Shown: positions 18,202 through 27,875 of the stretch, piece by piece
How positions within the stretch are numbered: the first letter of the stretch is position 1
Layout: each line of letters opens with the position of its first letter
Origin: Actinobacillus capsulatus DSM 19761
GTDB taxonomy: Bacteria; Pseudomonadota; Gammaproteobacteria; Enterobacterales; Pasteurellaceae
Length of the DNA stretch: 64,000 bases
Assembly: GCF_000374285.1 (NCBI RefSeq)
Contig: NZ_KB893930.1
Coordinates: 124,001 to 188,000 of the forward strand
Reading direction: 5' to 3'
Notes under the pieces: model-generated
Database searches by the model: none
Told to the model about the DNA's origin: nothing
What the model saw: the letters and a program-made list of their open reading frames with translations, nothing else
Made by a program: the position numbers and the translations under genes

Positions 18202-18621
18202 TTAGCTTTTACATAAGCGGTCTGTATGAACAATAAATAATGTAATAATCATCACTAAAATAGATAGCGCAAATAACAGTGTATGCATTGCATTAGAATG
18301 ATCGACAATAATTAAGCGCACCATGGCGGTAATCCCGATATACAGGAAGTAGCGCAGAGGGAAGTGATAATTATATTTAAAATATTGCACGATCAACGCT
18401 AAAAATTCGAAATAGAGGAAGAAAATCACAATTTTCTCGGCAATTTGGAATTTTTCGCTGTGGTTTGCCAATAATTCGAATAAAGAATAGGCTTCGGAAA
18501 AGAGCGAATAAGAGAGTAATAACCCCACTACTAATAATGAAATATTGAGCGTCCACTGGAAAAACTCGGAAATAATTTTTCCAAAGCAGGAGTGTTTTTC
18601 TGCTAATGTGAGTTTAGGCAT
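18202..18621 (-). CDS. psiE: PsiE-family membrane protein
   Basis: A 139-residue membrane protein resembling phosphate-starvation-inducible PsiE. Four hydrophobic segments are visible, and the family pattern LRYFLYIGITAMVRLIIVDH lies in the third. I start at 18621 (MPKLTLAEKHS), with AAGGAA upstream; a longer frame to 18711 is inside the next gene. It overlaps the phosphopantetheinyl transferase gene by 8 bases. Biochemical function is unknown. Confidence 0.85.
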   Translation of the reverse strand: MPKLTLAEKHSCFGKIISEFFQWTLNISLLVVGLLLSYSLFSEAYSLFELLANHSEKFQIAEKIVIFFLYFEFLALIVQYFKYNYHFPLRYFLYIGITAMVRLIIVDHSNAMHTLLFALSILVMIITLFIVHTDRLCKS

Positions 18622-19342
18622 TTGAATTCCTTGGATTAACTTGGTAAACAAGCGGTTGAAAATCGGAAATTTTTTGCAATTCCCTTGCTTTCCATTCGCT
18701 AAGAACGGCAAGCGAGTTCGCTAAATCTTGATAAAAATAACATAAGTAAAACGGTAGTTGATGATAAAAATGTAATGTCCCAGTCGGGCAGTATGCCGAA
18801 CGAACAATGCGCTGTTGTGGAAAATGTTGTACTTCAGACAATTTCACAATTCCCACGCCTTGTGATTTCAGTACCGCTTCATGTAAACACCAACTCAAAT
18901 AAAAGCGATCGGCTAATTCAGTAAACGGTGTATGATTTCGCTCAAGTAAGCCTTCAATTTCTGCCGCATGGGCGTAATGACGTAACAGATCGGTATAACG
19001 TCTTACTTTTTGCGGATATTCAATATCAATCCCCACTTGTAATTTACTTTTATGATAGCAAAAGATCACTGCCACCCATTCGCCGGAATGGCTGATATTA
19101 AAATCGATGTTCTCATGTTGCACAAAAGGTCTGCCGCTTTGCGTACGTTGAATATCATCCAATAAATTTAGTGGTAATTGATATTTTTGAAACAGTTGAG
19201 TCAATAGAAAATGGGCGGTTCTGCGGCTTTTCCAACGTTTTAATTGGCGTTCGGAAAGCCCTGCCGGCGGTAAAAAAGGAAGTGGTATCGGCTCATCATA
19301 ATGAGCAAATACCACTTCAATAATTGGGAATGAATCTGCCAT
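18614..19342 (-). CDS. 4'-phosphopantetheinyl transferase (Sfp superfamily)
   Basis: Transfers the phosphopantetheine arm from CoA to carrier proteins. It is 242 residues, the size of the Sfp/EntD-like group rather than AcpS. Motifs: FNISHSGEW near 85, VGIDIE near 102 (Mg-binding Asp/Glu), and WCLHEAVLKSQGVG near 150 (the W.xKEA.xK site, with HEA in place of KEA). No polyketide or peptide synthetase is nearby, so the partner may be fatty-acid ACP. It overlaps psiE by 8 bases. Confidence 0.88.
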   Translation of the reverse strand: MADSFPIIEVVFAHYDEPIPLPFLPPAGLSERQLKRWKSRRTAHFLLTQLFQKYQLPLNLLDDIQRTQSGRPFVQHENIDFNISHSGEWVAVIFCYHKSKLQVGIDIEYPQKVRRYTDLLRHYAHAAEIEGLLERNHTPFTELADRFYLSWCLHEAVLKSQGVGIVKLSEVQHFPQQRIVRSAYCPTGTLHFYHQLPFYLCYFYQDLANSLAVLSEWKARELQKISDFQPLVYQVNPRNSNA

Positions 19343-19401
19343 AAATGGGGTCTTACAAGCGGTTAAATTTAATCGAAATTTTGCAGAAAATTAGCGATAT
19401 T

Positions 19402-19830
19402 CTACCGCTTTATCGCAAGGGTTAAAACACCTGCTGCGACAAGCGCAATACCGATCCAATCTTGAGCGCTCGGTCTTTCACCTAAAAAGATCACGGCAAA
19501 TACGGTAACCAAAACAATACTAAATTTATCAATCGGGGCAACTTGCGAAGCATTCCCTATTTGTAATGCTTTGAAATAGGCAAGCCACGAAACGCCGGTT
19601 GCTAGTCCTGATAAGATTAAAAATGTCCAGTTTTTACCAGTCAAAGAGCCGAACGGCTGCCATTTACCGCTATAAGTCAGAAAGGCGGCGAGAGAGATCA
19701 GAATGACTACCGTCCGGATAAAGGTGGCGAAATCCGAATCAATACCTTGTAAGCCGATTTTAGCAAAAATTGCAGTAAGTGAAGCGAATAATGCGGAAGC
19801 GAGTGCCCAATAAAGCCATTCATTTGACAT
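19402..19830 (-). CDS. EamA-family small transporter, single domain
   Basis: A 142-residue membrane protein with one EamA (drug/metabolite transporter) unit. About five hydrophobic segments start with WLYWALASALFASLTAIFAKIGL, and the last part (VFAVIFLGERPSAQDWIGIALVAAGV) is the typical EamA ending. Most EamA proteins have two such units, so this one probably dimerises. A strong AAGGAGG lies 8 bases upstream. Substrate unknown. Confidence 0.85.
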   Translation of the reverse strand: MSNEWLYWALASALFASLTAIFAKIGLQGIDSDFATFIRTVVILISLAAFLTYSGKWQPFGSLTGKNWTFLILSGLATGVSWLAYFKALQIGNASQVAPIDKFSIVLVTVFAVIFLGERPSAQDWIGIALVAAGVLTLAIKR

Positions 19831-20000
19831 TGTGATCCTCCTTTTGGTTTAAAAATAAGCAAATAGATGAAATTTACCCCTTATTTTAACAAAATTACTA
19901 CGAATTCTACTTTTGTATTAGGTTAAAAAAATGTTAATGTCAGAAAAGAGGTAAAACGAAGTTTAAACATAATAACCTCATTTAACGATAGGAGATTTTT

Positions 20001-21185
20001 ATGATCAAACAGATTCAGAAATTTCTGAAACTAGAAGCAGCAAGTGGGATTTTATTGTTGGTTTCCGCCTTACTCGCAATGATTTTTGCGAATACGGATT
20101 TAAAACAACTCTATTTTAGTTTTTTGCAAACAGAGGTAGCGATTAAGTTTGGTGCCTTTAGCATTGATAAGCCGTTACTCATGTGGGTAAACGACGGTTT
20201 TATGGCGGTCTTTTTTATTTTAGTCGGCTTAGAAGTAAAGCGAGAATTGTTTGAAGGCTCATTATCCAGTTACCAAAAAGCCGCTTTTCCAGCTTTTGCC
20301 GCTATCGGCGGAATGGTGATTCCGGCATTAATTTATTGGATGATTAACCGTGATTTCCCCGCTTATAAAGATGGTTGGGCAATTCCGATGGCAACCGATA
20401 TTGCATTTGCGTTAGGTATTGTTGCTTTACTCAGTAAACGAGTGCCGCCGGCACTCAAGGTGTTTTTACTTGCCTTAGCGATTATTGATGACCTTGGCGC
20501 AATTGTGGTCATTGCCTTGTTCTTCTCACATGAGATGAGTATTCAAGCGCTGATTATTGCGAGTATTTCGATTTTGATTTTAATCGGTATGAATCGCTAT
20601 AAAGTAGTCGGGTTAATGAACTATGCGATTATTGGTACGATTTTATGGGCATCGGTGTTGAAATCTGGTGTACACGCCACATTAGCGGGTGTGATTATCG
20701 GTTTCTGTATTCCATTGCGCGGTAAAAACGGTGAAGCGCCGTTGCATCATCTTGAACATGCGCTTGCGCCATGGTGCTCATTTGCGATTCTACCGTTATT
20801 TGCATTCTCAAATGCCGGTGTGTCGTTAAGTGGTATGAGTTTAGAACAAATCACTTCCCCTTTACCTTTAGGCGTGGCTTTAGGCTTAATTATCGGTAAA
20901 CCGCTTGGTGTATTCTTATTTAGTTATTTAGCGGTTTTATTGCGTATTGCGAAGTTACCGAAAGGCATTAATTTTAAACAAATTTTTGCGATTGCCGTAC
21001 TGTGCGGTATCGGCTTTACTATGTCGATGTTTATTGCAGGGCTTGCTTTCGGCGAAGAACATGCGGACGAGAACCTATTAGCGTTTGCTCGTTTAGGTAT
21101 TTTAATGGGAACTTTCGTTTCGGCGATAATCGGTTATTTCCTATTAAAATTGACAACGAAGTCAAACTTGATGAAAGCGGCGTAA
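20001..21185 (+). CDS. nhaA: Na+/H+ antiporter NhaA
   Basis: Electrogenic sodium/proton antiporter of the inner membrane for pH and salt tolerance. The product is 394 residues (E. coli 388) with about 12 membrane segments. Transport-site residues are visible: ATDIAFALG and the Asp-Asp pair in [15 protein letters not shown]; the Lys helix [15 protein letters not shown] also matches. AGGAGA lies 7 bases before the start. No nhaR regulator is adjacent. It is followed by a terminator. Confidence 0.97.
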   Translation: MIKQIQKFLKLEAASGILLLVSALLAMIFANTDLKQLYFSFLQTEVAIKFGAFSIDKPLLMWVNDGFMAVFFILVGLEVKRELFEGSLSSYQKAAFPAFAAIGGMVIPALIYWMINRDFPAYKDGWAIPMATDIAFALGIVALLSKRVPPALKVFLLALAIIDDLGAIVVIALFFSHEMSIQALIIASISILILIGMNRYKVVGLMNYAIIGTILWASVLKSGVHATLAGVIIGFCIPLRGKNGEAPLHHLEHALAPWCSFAILPLFAFSNAGVSLSGMSLEQITSPLPLGVALGLIIGKPLGVFLFSYLAVLLRIAKLPKGINFKQIFAIAVLCGIGFTMSMFIAGLAFGEEHADENLLAFARLGILMGTFVSAIIGYFLLKLTTKSNLMKAA

Positions 21186-21218
21186 GCGGTCTGATTTTAG
21201 TGACTTTTCGCAAGTTAA

Positions 21219-21247
21219 ATGCCTCAACGACTCGGTTGGGGCATTTT
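21219..21247 (+). terminator. Terminator after nhaA
   Basis: ATGCCTCAAC pairs with GTTGGGGCAT (one G-T pair), followed by TTT. Confidence 0.8.
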
Positions 21248-21326
21248 CATTTTAACCTTTGGGAACTTTTAGCCGTTACGTCATTCTTATCACTTTAAAA
21301 AAGTTAAAATAATAAAGGAGATGTGC

Positions 21327-21821
21327 ATGAAAAGAACCCTATTCCCGCTAATGTTGGCGTTGCCGGCTTGTGTTTATGTTGTCCCGCCTAATACTGATGC
21401 GAGTAGCTATCCTACTCATCAGCCGAATGTCATTATTATTCCGAATCAACATGATTATCCTCGTTCAACGCACCAAGGATTAATTAGAACGGCATCCGGT
21501 CAATGCTTGGATCAAAGCGGTTCGAATTATCGTGGCGTAATTGCTTATCGTTGCCACGGTAAAGCGAATCAGCGTTTTAAATTCGTGAATTCGCAGATTA
21601 AGATGAATGGGCAGTGTTTAGATGTTGGTGGCGAACACCAAGACGACGGTACAAAAGTGATTACTTATCGTTGTCATGGCGGTGAAAATCAGCAGTGGTT
21701 TAGAGACGGGCAGCAAATTCGTAGTGCTATGAGCGGTAAATGTTTAGATATTGGTAAACAAGGTAATAAACTGGCGATTTATCAATGTGACGGCAGCCGA
21801 GGACAACAATTTTTCTATTAA
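21327..21821 (+). CDS. Ricin-type beta-trefoil lectin lipoprotein
   Basis: A 164-residue predicted lipoprotein. The ATG at 21327 is correctly spaced from AAAGGAG, while the ATG at 21321 abuts it. The signal MKRTLFPLMLALPAC is short with a lipobox-like LPAC. The mature part carries three ricin B repeats, each with CLD and a QxF/QxW end: GQCLDQS...NQRF, GQCLDVG...NQQWF, GKCLDIG...GQQFF. Such domains bind sugars and occur in CdtA/CdtC-like proteins and glycosidases. No toxin catalytic gene is adjacent. It stands alone between nhaA and dtd. Target and location beyond the lipid anchor are unknown. Confidence 0.8.
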   Translation: MKRTLFPLMLALPACVYVVPPNTDASSYPTHQPNVIIIPNQHDYPRSTHQGLIRTASGQCLDQSGSNYRGVIAYRCHGKANQRFKFVNSQIKMNGQCLDVGGEHQDDGTKVITYRCHGGENQQWFRDGQQIRSAMSGKCLDIGKQGNKLAIYQCDGSRGQQFFY

Positions 21822-21823
21822 GT

Positions 21824-21852
21824 AAAAAGGTGCAATTAATTGCACCTTTTTT
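21824..21852 (+). terminator. Terminator after the lectin gene
   Basis: A perfect palindrome built on AAGGTGCAATT/AATTGCACCTT is followed by six T residues. Its symmetry could let it serve dtd too. Confidence 0.88.
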
Positions 21853-21856
21853 CGTT

Positions 21857-22291
21857 TTAAACCTGTAACCAAAAAGTGACCGGCCCATCATTTTGCAAGC
21901 TGACTTGCATATCCGCCGCAAATTGTCCGGTTTGAGTATGGATTTTCCGAGCAGCTTGCTGATGGAAGTATTCGTATAACGCATTCGCCTCTTGAGGGGC
22001 TGCACCGTGCGAAAAACTTGGGCGTAAACCTTTGTTGGTATCGGCTGCCAAAGTAAATTGCGATACTACTAATAAACTTCCGCCGGCTTGTTGTACGTTT
22101 AAGTTCATTTTGCCTTGCTCGTCGGAAAACACTCGATAGTTAAGCACCTTTTCAAGTAATTTATCCGCTTTGGCTTGGTCGTCACCTTGTTCTACACCGA
22201 GTAATACTAATAAACCCTGTGAAATTTCACCGACCGTTTGGCCTTCCACTTCCACTTTTGCCCATTTTACACGTTGGATTAAGCCGATCAT
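21857..22291 (-). CDS. dtd: D-aminoacyl-tRNA deacylase
   Basis: Removes D-amino acids (and glycine mis-attached to tRNA-Ala) from tRNA. 144 residues, the normal length. Active-site motifs are SQFTLAAD near 80 and the Gly-cisPro motif in NDGPVTFWL at the C-terminus. Its ATG overlaps the yihY stop by 4 bases (ATGA), indicating coupled translation. Confidence 0.97.
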   Translation of the reverse strand: MIGLIQRVKWAKVEVEGQTVGEISQGLLVLLGVEQGDDQAKADKLLEKVLNYRVFSDEQGKMNLNVQQAGGSLLVVSQFTLAADTNKGLRPSFSHGAAPQEANALYEYFHQQAARKIHTQTGQFAADMQVSLQNDGPVTFWLQV

Positions 22292-23121
22292 AAATTGAGT
22301 TTTCCTTTTTTCATTTCATTATATACATTTAGAGTAGAGGTAATTAGTCCGCCGAACAGTACCACTTGCCAGCTCAAATGAATCCATAACAGCATAATCG
22401 GTAATACGGCTAATGCGCCGTAAATCGCTTGATAAGACGGAAAAGTGGTAATGTACCAAATAAACGCCTGTTTACCTAAGGTAAAAAAGATAGCTGCGAT
22501 AATTGCCCCTATCATAGCGTGAAAAATGTTGACTTGAGTGTTTGGCACAAGCCAATAAACACTCGTAAACAGTAACCAAATTAGTACAAAAGGAGCATGT
22601 TGCAGAAGATATTGACTAAAGGATAATAACCCATCTTCATTAAAAATCGCCATTGAAAAGATATATGAGCTAATCGCAATGCTACTGCCTGCAAGTAACG
22701 GTGCAATAAATAAAATGACGGCATATAGCAAAAAAGAGATAAAAATTGACCGCTTGCGGTGGTTACGCCACATTTTATTAAGCGTTTCATCAATACTTTT
22801 AATCAGCATTAGAGCGACCACGACCAAACCGATTGTACTCACAATTCCCATTTTTTTTGAGTTTGCCACAAACAGATCAATATATTCTTCAACCATATCG
22901 CCGGCATTTGGAGCAAAGTTATCATAAATCAGCGTTTTCAGCTGAATGGTCGCTTCCTGAAAGATGGGAAAAGCAGTAAAGATAGAAAATATCACCATAA
23001 CCAACGGCACAATCGCTAATGTTGTACTGTAAGTTAAGTAGCCGGCTGAAATTGGAATGTTGTGAATTTTCCAGCGTTTGAGTAATAACTTTAGAAAGAG
23101 TGGTAGCGTAAAAGAGAGCAT
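22288..23121 (-). CDS. yihY: YihY-family inner-membrane protein
   Basis: A 277-residue membrane protein of the YihY/BrkB family, once mislabelled RNase BN. Six hydrophobic segments are visible, with the family features [20 protein letters not shown] near 27 and the [25 protein letters not shown] stretch near 235. Role unknown. yihY-dtd order and the 4-base overlap are conserved among gammaproteobacteria. A TTGACCGCTTGCGG segment inside (near 22746) resembles an uptake signal. Confidence 0.93.
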   Translation of the reverse strand: MLSFTLPLFLKLLLKRWKIHNIPISAGYLTYSTTLAIVPLVMVIFSIFTAFPIFQEATIQLKTLIYDNFAPNAGDMVEEYIDLFVANSKKMGIVSTIGLVVVALMLIKSIDETLNKMWRNHRKRSIFISFLLYAVILFIAPLLAGSSIAISSYIFSMAIFNEDGLLSFSQYLLQHAPFVLIWLLFTSVYWLVPNTQVNIFHAMIGAIIAAIFFTLGKQAFIWYITTFPSYQAIYGALAVLPIMLLWIHLSWQVVLFGGLITSTLNVYNEMKKGKLNL

Positions 23122-23289
23122 TTCCTATATTTTTTACCTATTTTTATATCAGTATAAAAGAATTGTTAATCGTATTGTATACATAAGCTATTGTCATAAA
23201 TTGTATTATACGTTATTGATGATACACTTTATTTTACTTAAACTTACATTTTGTTGTGGTGTTTTATTATAATTAAAGGGGAATATTTT

Positions 23290-23483
23290 ATATCATCAAT
23301 TTCATTAGATACTGTAGAAGTAACAAGATCCTCAGAAAGGGAACAGAGAGCTGAATCGATATTATTGATAAATGGTCAATAGAAATTAAAGAATTAATTA
23401 CAGAGGAAGAGGCATTTTTCTATAGAGCACTTGTAAGACGTAGCAAGCCTAAACCAACTAAAAGCTCGAACAACCATGAATGA
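23290..23483 (+). pseudogene. Decayed short gene (lost start codon and frameshift)
   Basis: A ribosome binding site (AAAGGGGA) precedes an ATA where a start would be expected at 23290. The frame then reads SSISLDTVEVTRSS...AESILL and stops at a TAG near 23380. A shift of one base near 23370 opens a frame that continues WSIEIKELITEEEAFFYRALVRR to a TGA at 23481. Together this is a charged, helical protein of about 64 residues. I do not recognise the family. The next gene begins 24 bases later and may have been its partner. Confidence 0.45.
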
Positions 23484-23507
23484 TTACTATATTGGGAAAG
23501 ATATAAT

Positions 23508-23852
23508 ATGCCATCTGCCATTGTTGAAATCCTAAAAGAAATAAGTTGGTTTATTTCACATTCTTTTTTAAGTCAAAATCCGATTATTTTTATTCTTTCT
23601 TGGGGAATGTCTAGTTATGCAATGAGTTATTGTGCAGATAAGTATTATCACTTATGGTTGGTAAAAATAGTACTAGGTATTTTTATCAGTTTTATCTTGT
23701 TTCTGACTTGCTATGTAATGTTTTTTACCATTGGTATTTCTATAACGGATAGATTCAGAATTAGTTTGTTATTCCCCCTCTTTAAGATATTTGGGGGAAC
23801 TATGATCGGTGGTTTAAGCTATTTCTATTTCAATAGAAAGGTAAATGGATGA
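23508..23852 (+). CDS. Small hypothetical membrane protein
   Basis: A 114-residue product with three clear hydrophobic segments (about 21-38, 50-78 and 87-107). No family recognised. A weak ribosome binding site (GGGAAAGA) is present. It lies right after the decayed gene at 23290-23483, and both are more AT-rich than their core neighbours yihY and proA. This suggests a small accessory insertion. A terminator follows at once. Confidence 0.6.
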   Translation: MPSAIVEILKEISWFISHSFLSQNPIIFILSWGMSSYAMSYCADKYYHLWLVKIVLGIFISFILFLTCYVMFFTIGISITDRFRISLLFPLFKIFGGTMIGGLSYFYFNRKVNG

Positions 23853-23864
23853 TTAAAAGTAAGA

Positions 23865-23892
23865 GCATTGAACTAATTTCAATGCCCTTTTT
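23865..23892 (+). terminator. Terminator after the small membrane protein gene
   Basis: GCATTGAA and TTCAATGC pair with a 5-base loop, followed by CCTTTTTA. Confidence 0.75.
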
Positions 23893-23896
23893 ATAT

Positions 23897-25135
23897 TTAT
23901 TTTCTAACCAAATAATCTCCTTCACAGACCCATTTATAGGTGGTGAGCGCCTCTAACCCCATTGGACCTCGTGCGTGGAGTTTTTGGGTGCTGACCGCGA
24001 CTTCCGCCCCTAAACCGAATTCACCACCATCGGTAAAACGAGTACTGGCGTTGATATAGACCGCCGCCGCATCGACTTGGGCGACAAACTGGCGGGCAAG
24101 TTGGTAATCGGAAGTCAGAATTGCTTCCGAATGTTGCGAGCCGTATTCACGAATATGTTCCACCGCTTTGGCTAAGTTATCGACTACCACCACATTTAAA
24201 TCTAACGAAAGCCATTCTTGGCGCATTCTTGCTTGATCAAGCGGTTCAATTCCCTCAGCTTTTTGCAAATCATCGGCATGTAATGTTACGCCTAACGCTT
24301 TCATTCGATTTGCAAGTTTCGGTAAAAATTCGACCGCTATTTCCTTTTCAACTAATAAGGTTTCGAGCGTGTTACACGTGCTTGGACGTTGTGTTTTGGC
24401 ATTCGCAATTAGCTCTAGTGCTTTTTGTTGGTCGGCACTTTTTTCGACAAACATATGACAAACACCGATACCGCCGACAATTACCGGAATGGTTGAGTTC
24501 TCTTTACAGAATTGATGTAAACCGGCACCGCCACGAGGGATCACCATATCAATGTAACGATCGAGTTTTAATAATTCGAGTAATAAAGCACGATCCGGAT
24601 TGGTGACTGTCTGAACAGCTAGTTTCGGTAAACCGGCAGCTTCTAACGCTTGTTGCACCACTTCCACTAACACCGCATTGGTAAATTTAGTTTCTTTGCC
24701 ACCACGTAGAATTACCGCATTACCAGTTTTTAAACAGAGAGAAGCAACATCAATCGTGACGTTCGGACGTGCTTCATAAATGGTAAGAATCACACCGAGC
24801 GGCACACGCTGGCGTTCAATTTTCAGTCCTGAATTTAACACGCCGCCGTCAATCACTTGCCCAACCGGATCAGCTAATTTCGCTACGTTACGCACATCGT
24901 TGGCAATACCTTGTAAACGGCTTTCATTTAATAACAAACGGTCGATGATAGCGGTCGAAATTCCCTGATTTTTTGCAAATTCAATATCTTTGGCATTAGC
25001 GGCAAGGATTTCAGCCGAGCGTTGTTCAAGCTGTTGAGCAATGGTAAGTAGTGCTTGATTTTTTTGAATGCTTCCGAATTGAGCCAATTCAACACTGGCG
25101 ATTTTAGCTTGTTGCGCTAGGGTGATCATTTGCAT
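23897..25135 (-). CDS. proA: Gamma-glutamyl phosphate reductase
   Basis: Reduces glutamyl 5-phosphate to glutamate semialdehyde in proline synthesis. The product is 412 residues, close to E. coli ProA (417). Signatures: [37 protein letters not shown], and the catalytic Cys in [15 protein letters not shown] near 255. The end [19 protein letters not shown]-like region matches. A start two codons later (MITL) is possible. proB is not adjacent. Confidence 0.97.
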   Translation of the reverse strand: MQMITLAQQAKIASVELAQFGSIQKNQALLTIAQQLEQRSAEILAANAKDIEFAKNQGISTAIIDRLLLNESRLQGIANDVRNVAKLADPVGQVIDGGVLNSGLKIERQRVPLGVILTIYEARPNVTIDVASLCLKTGNAVILRGGKETKFTNAVLVEVVQQALEAAGLPKLAVQTVTNPDRALLLELLKLDRYIDMVIPRGGAGLHQFCKENSTIPVIVGGIGVCHMFVEKSADQQKALELIANAKTQRPSTCNTLETLLVEKEIAVEFLPKLANRMKALGVTLHADDLQKAEGIEPLDQARMRQEWLSLDLNVVVVDNLAKAVEHIREYGSQHSEAILTSDYQLARQFVAQVDAAAVYINASTRFTDGGEFGLGAEVAVSTQKLHARGPMGLEALTTYKWVCEGDYLVRK

Positions 25136-25223
25136 AGTGGTATCTCTAAATAGTTGGAATGTTCAACAGTCTATCATAGCTATTTGTCTAGATGAAAGTA
25201 GAAATTTTAGGTTAATTGGTAAG

Positions 25224-25242
25224 AAAAATAATTCTCATTTAT
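25224..25242 (+). promoter_or_regulatory. Fur-box-like site upstream of the TonB-dependent receptor
   Basis: The 19 bases match the Fur consensus GATAATGATAATCATTATC at 11 positions by hand count, with the core ATAATTCTCATT. It lies about 26 bases before a TATAAT at 25268-25273, a suitable position for repression by iron-loaded Fur. The match is moderate. Confidence 0.45.
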
Positions 25243-25335
25243 ATGGATTGAAGTTGCAATTTATGTTTATAATTGTAATTATTTGTCTTTAACGAAAATA
25301 AAAGTCAATTGTAAGAAAAATAAGAAGGGAATCCA

Positions 25336-27630
25336 ATGAAGGCCTATCAAAAAATATCAATGGCGACGTTACTTGCGGCTTTTGGCGTAGTAAATGCGGC
25401 ACAAGCACAAGAAATAGCGGCAGAACTAGAGGAAATTACCGTAACGGCTGAACAAGAGCAGTCGAAAAAAATTGGTGAAATTAAGAAAAATCGCCGAGCA
25501 ATTCAAGAGGAATTAATCGCTGATACTAAAGATTTAGTGCGTTATACCACTGATGTGGGGATTGCCGATAGCGGTCGTCATTTAAAAGGTTTTGCTATGC
25601 GTGGAGTGGAGGGCAACCGCGTAGGAATCAGTATTGATGGGGTAAACTTGCCGGATTCGGAAGAAAACTCGCTTTACGCACGTTATGGTAACTTTAATAC
25701 TTCACGTTTGACCATTGATCCCGAGTTAGTCACAGGGATTGATATTGTACGAGGTCCGGATTCATTTGCTACAGGTAGCGGTTCGCTTGGCGGCGGAGTA
25801 AATTATCGTACTTTAGATGCAGCGGATATTGTGTTACCCGGCAATAAATTCGGTGTGTTATTAAAAAATAGCTATGCTAGCAAAAACAGCGAATGGGTAC
25901 ATACTGCCGGCGCAGCCTATAAAGATGAGAAGTTGGAGGCGGTCTACTTATATTCCACCCGTTACGGTCACGAGCAAAAAAGTTTAGGTAACGGCAGAGT
26001 TGCTTGGAACAACTCTAGCGGCGCACCAGATCCGTCATTTCACCGTAATCACAGTAATTTAGTGAAATTGGGTTACCTATTTAACGAAAAACATCGTATA
26101 AGCGCTTCTTATAGTAACCAACTTGCAACTGCATTTACCGATGAACGCTCTTATAACTTTTATGATTCATCATGGCGTGATACCGATGATGAGGGTGAAC
26201 GTCATAATGTTAATGTGGCTTACGAGTATTTCCCAACCAGCGGTTATTTATCTTATTTAAAAACCGAATATGATTACCAAAAAACCGATGTGCGTGCAAT
26301 TAACTACAAAGGAAGTAGTGATTTCCAAAAATTACATATTAAGCAATCGTTAGATGAAATTTACGACCGTAATATGAATAATGAATTTCATCGTATCGGT
26401 TTACGTTTAGATTCAATCCCGTTTGAAACGGATTACGGCACACACCAAGTCACGTTACGCACAGCAGTATCACAACGTGATTTTAAAAATGAAAATACCG
26501 ATACTTATTTATTTTCTAACTCAACATCCAGTTTGACTTATGCGATTCAGCACCCGATTCGCACACGTGCGTTTTATTTTGCCGCACAAGATAAAATTCA
26601 GTGGAATGAAATGTTCTCCGGTTCGGCAGGTTTACGTTATGACCAAGAACAACTTGTCCCACAAGAGCTGAATGCTAAATGTTATAATTGCGATCCCCGT
26701 GGTAAAGCGACGACATTTAAAAATTTAACCGGTTCATTAGGCTTAAATGCACAAGTAACACCGGTATGGAATTTAGGTTATTACGTTTCAACCGGTTATC
26801 GTGTACCGTCTGCTTCGGAGATGTTCTTCTCGTATAGACACCCATCGGGTAACTGGCTTGCGAATCCGTACTTAAAAGCGGAGCGCAGCGTTAATAACTC
26901 AATTAATATTCGAGGCGAAAACCGGCTTGGGCGTTTAAATGTGAATCTATACCACATTCGCTATAAAGATTTCTTGTTTGAACAAGAAACTAATGGTTTA
27001 ATTCAGATGGAATGTGATGCGCATTGTCAATACTACGGCTATAACTCAATTAATCCGACTATTTTTAACCAAGCGATTAATGTGGATAAAGCACGTATTT
27101 CCGGTTTGGAAGTGACGAGCAAAGTAAATTTAGATCAAGTTACCGCATATATTCCGCAAGGCTTTAAATTCTTAGGCAGCGTGGGTTATTCGAAAAGTAA
27201 ATTATACGGCACGGAGGCAAGCTTACTTTCTGTCCAGCCGGTAAAAGTGATTTTAGGCTTAAGCTATGAAGATCCGAATGATATTTGGGCTATCCACTCT
27301 CGTTGGACTTATTTAGGCGCTAAACACGCCAAAGATGCGACCATTGTTACTTATGATAATTCTCGTACCAAACGAGTAAGCCAACCGTTCCCATATTTAA
27401 ATGGTTCGGCAACTTTATTTGATGTATACGGCTTTTGGAAAGTACATAAAAATGTGACTTTACGTGCAGGTTTATATAATATTTTCAATCGTAAATATCA
27501 TACGTGGGACGCATTGCGCGGCATCAATCGCTTAGGTACAACCAATACGGTTGATAAAGAGTTACGAGGTTTAGAACGTTTTGTTGCACCAGGACGTAAC
27601 TATTCGGCTTCAGTAGAAATTCGTTTCTGA
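25336..27630 (+). CDS. TonB-dependent outer-membrane receptor, haemoglobin/transferrin/lactoferrin family
   Basis: A 764-residue TonB-dependent receptor. Signal peptide to about residue 24 (AAQAQ); TonB box-like EEITVTAEQ near 33; plug domain with MRGVEGNRVGISIDGVNLP and VRGPDSFATGSGSLGGGVNYRT; then a 22-strand barrel ending in Phe. The end GLYNIFNRKYHTWDALRGI...RFVAPGRNY is characteristic of the haemoglobin/transferrin/lactoferrin receptor group. Extracellular cysteine pairs (CYNC, CDAHC) are visible. It converges with two TbpB-like lipoproteins, so a haem-protein or haemophore ligand is plausible. Fur-like and TATAAT sites lie upstream. The ligand cannot be read from sequence. Confidence 0.92.
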   Translation: MKAYQKISMATLLAAFGVVNAAQAQEIAAELEEITVTAEQEQSKKIGEIKKNRRAIQEELIADTKDLVRYTTDVGIADSGRHLKGFAMRGVEGNRVGISIDGVNLPDSEENSLYARYGNFNTSRLTIDPELVTGIDIVRGPDSFATGSGSLGGGVNYRTLDAADIVLPGNKFGVLLKNSYASKNSEWVHTAGAAYKDEKLEAVYLYSTRYGHEQKSLGNGRVAWNNSSGAPDPSFHRNHSNLVKLGYLFNEKHRISASYSNQLATAFTDERSYNFYDSSWRDTDDEGERHNVNVAYEYFPTSGYLSYLKTEYDYQKTDVRAINYKGSSDFQKLHIKQSLDEIYDRNMNNEFHRIGLRLDSIPFETDYGTHQVTLRTAVSQRDFKNENTDTYLFSNSTSSLTYAIQHPIRTRAFYFAAQDKIQWNEMFSGSAGLRYDQEQLVPQELNAKCYNCDPRGKATTFKNLTGSLGLNAQVTPVWNLGYYVSTGYRVPSASEMFFSYRHPSGNWLANPYLKAERSVNNSINIRGENRLGRLNVNLYHIRYKDFLFEQETNGLIQMECDAHCQYYGYNSINPTIFNQAINVDKARISGLEVTSKVNLDQVTAYIPQGFKFLGSVGYSKSKLYGTEASLLSVQPVKVILGLSYEDPNDIWAIHSRWTYLGAKHAKDATIVTYDNSRTKRVSQPFPYLNGSATLFDVYGFWKVHKNVTLRAGLYNIFNRKYHTWDALRGINRLGTTNTVDKELRGLERFVAPGRNYSASVEIRF

Positions 27631-27660
27631 TTTGATATAAGCGTTTTAATAAACTATAGA

Positions 27661-27701
27661 AAACACGGATTACACAGTATTGTTGTAATTCGTGTTTTTT
27701 T
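27661..27701 (+). terminator. Terminator after the receptor gene
   Basis: AAACACGGATTACA pairs with TGTAATTCGTGTTT (one G-T), followed by T residues. Confidence 0.82.
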
Positions 27702-27814
27702 ATGGGTAAAGGAAATTTTGTGAGAAAAGGTGTTAATTATGTAATTAAACAAACTTTAGAATATATAAAGCATTTCCGTGTATTTTGTATATTTCGTTGT
27801 TACCAATATTAAAA

Positions 27815-27856
27815 AAGCGGTGTGATTTGTAAAAAATTTTACAAATTATACCGCTT
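27815..27856 (-). terminator. Terminator of surface lipoprotein 1, uptake-signal-like
   Basis: A long near-perfect stem (AAGCGGTGTGATTTGT with ACAAATTATACCGCTT) is followed on the minus strand by six T residues. Confidence 0.82.
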
Positions 27857-27875
27857 GAGAGGATGTTCGTTATAT

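Noticed and set aside
24121-24606. 161-codon plus-strand frame opposite proA
   Set aside because: A mirror of the proA coding bias, with no homology, no ribosome binding site, and full overlap with a conserved enzyme gene.
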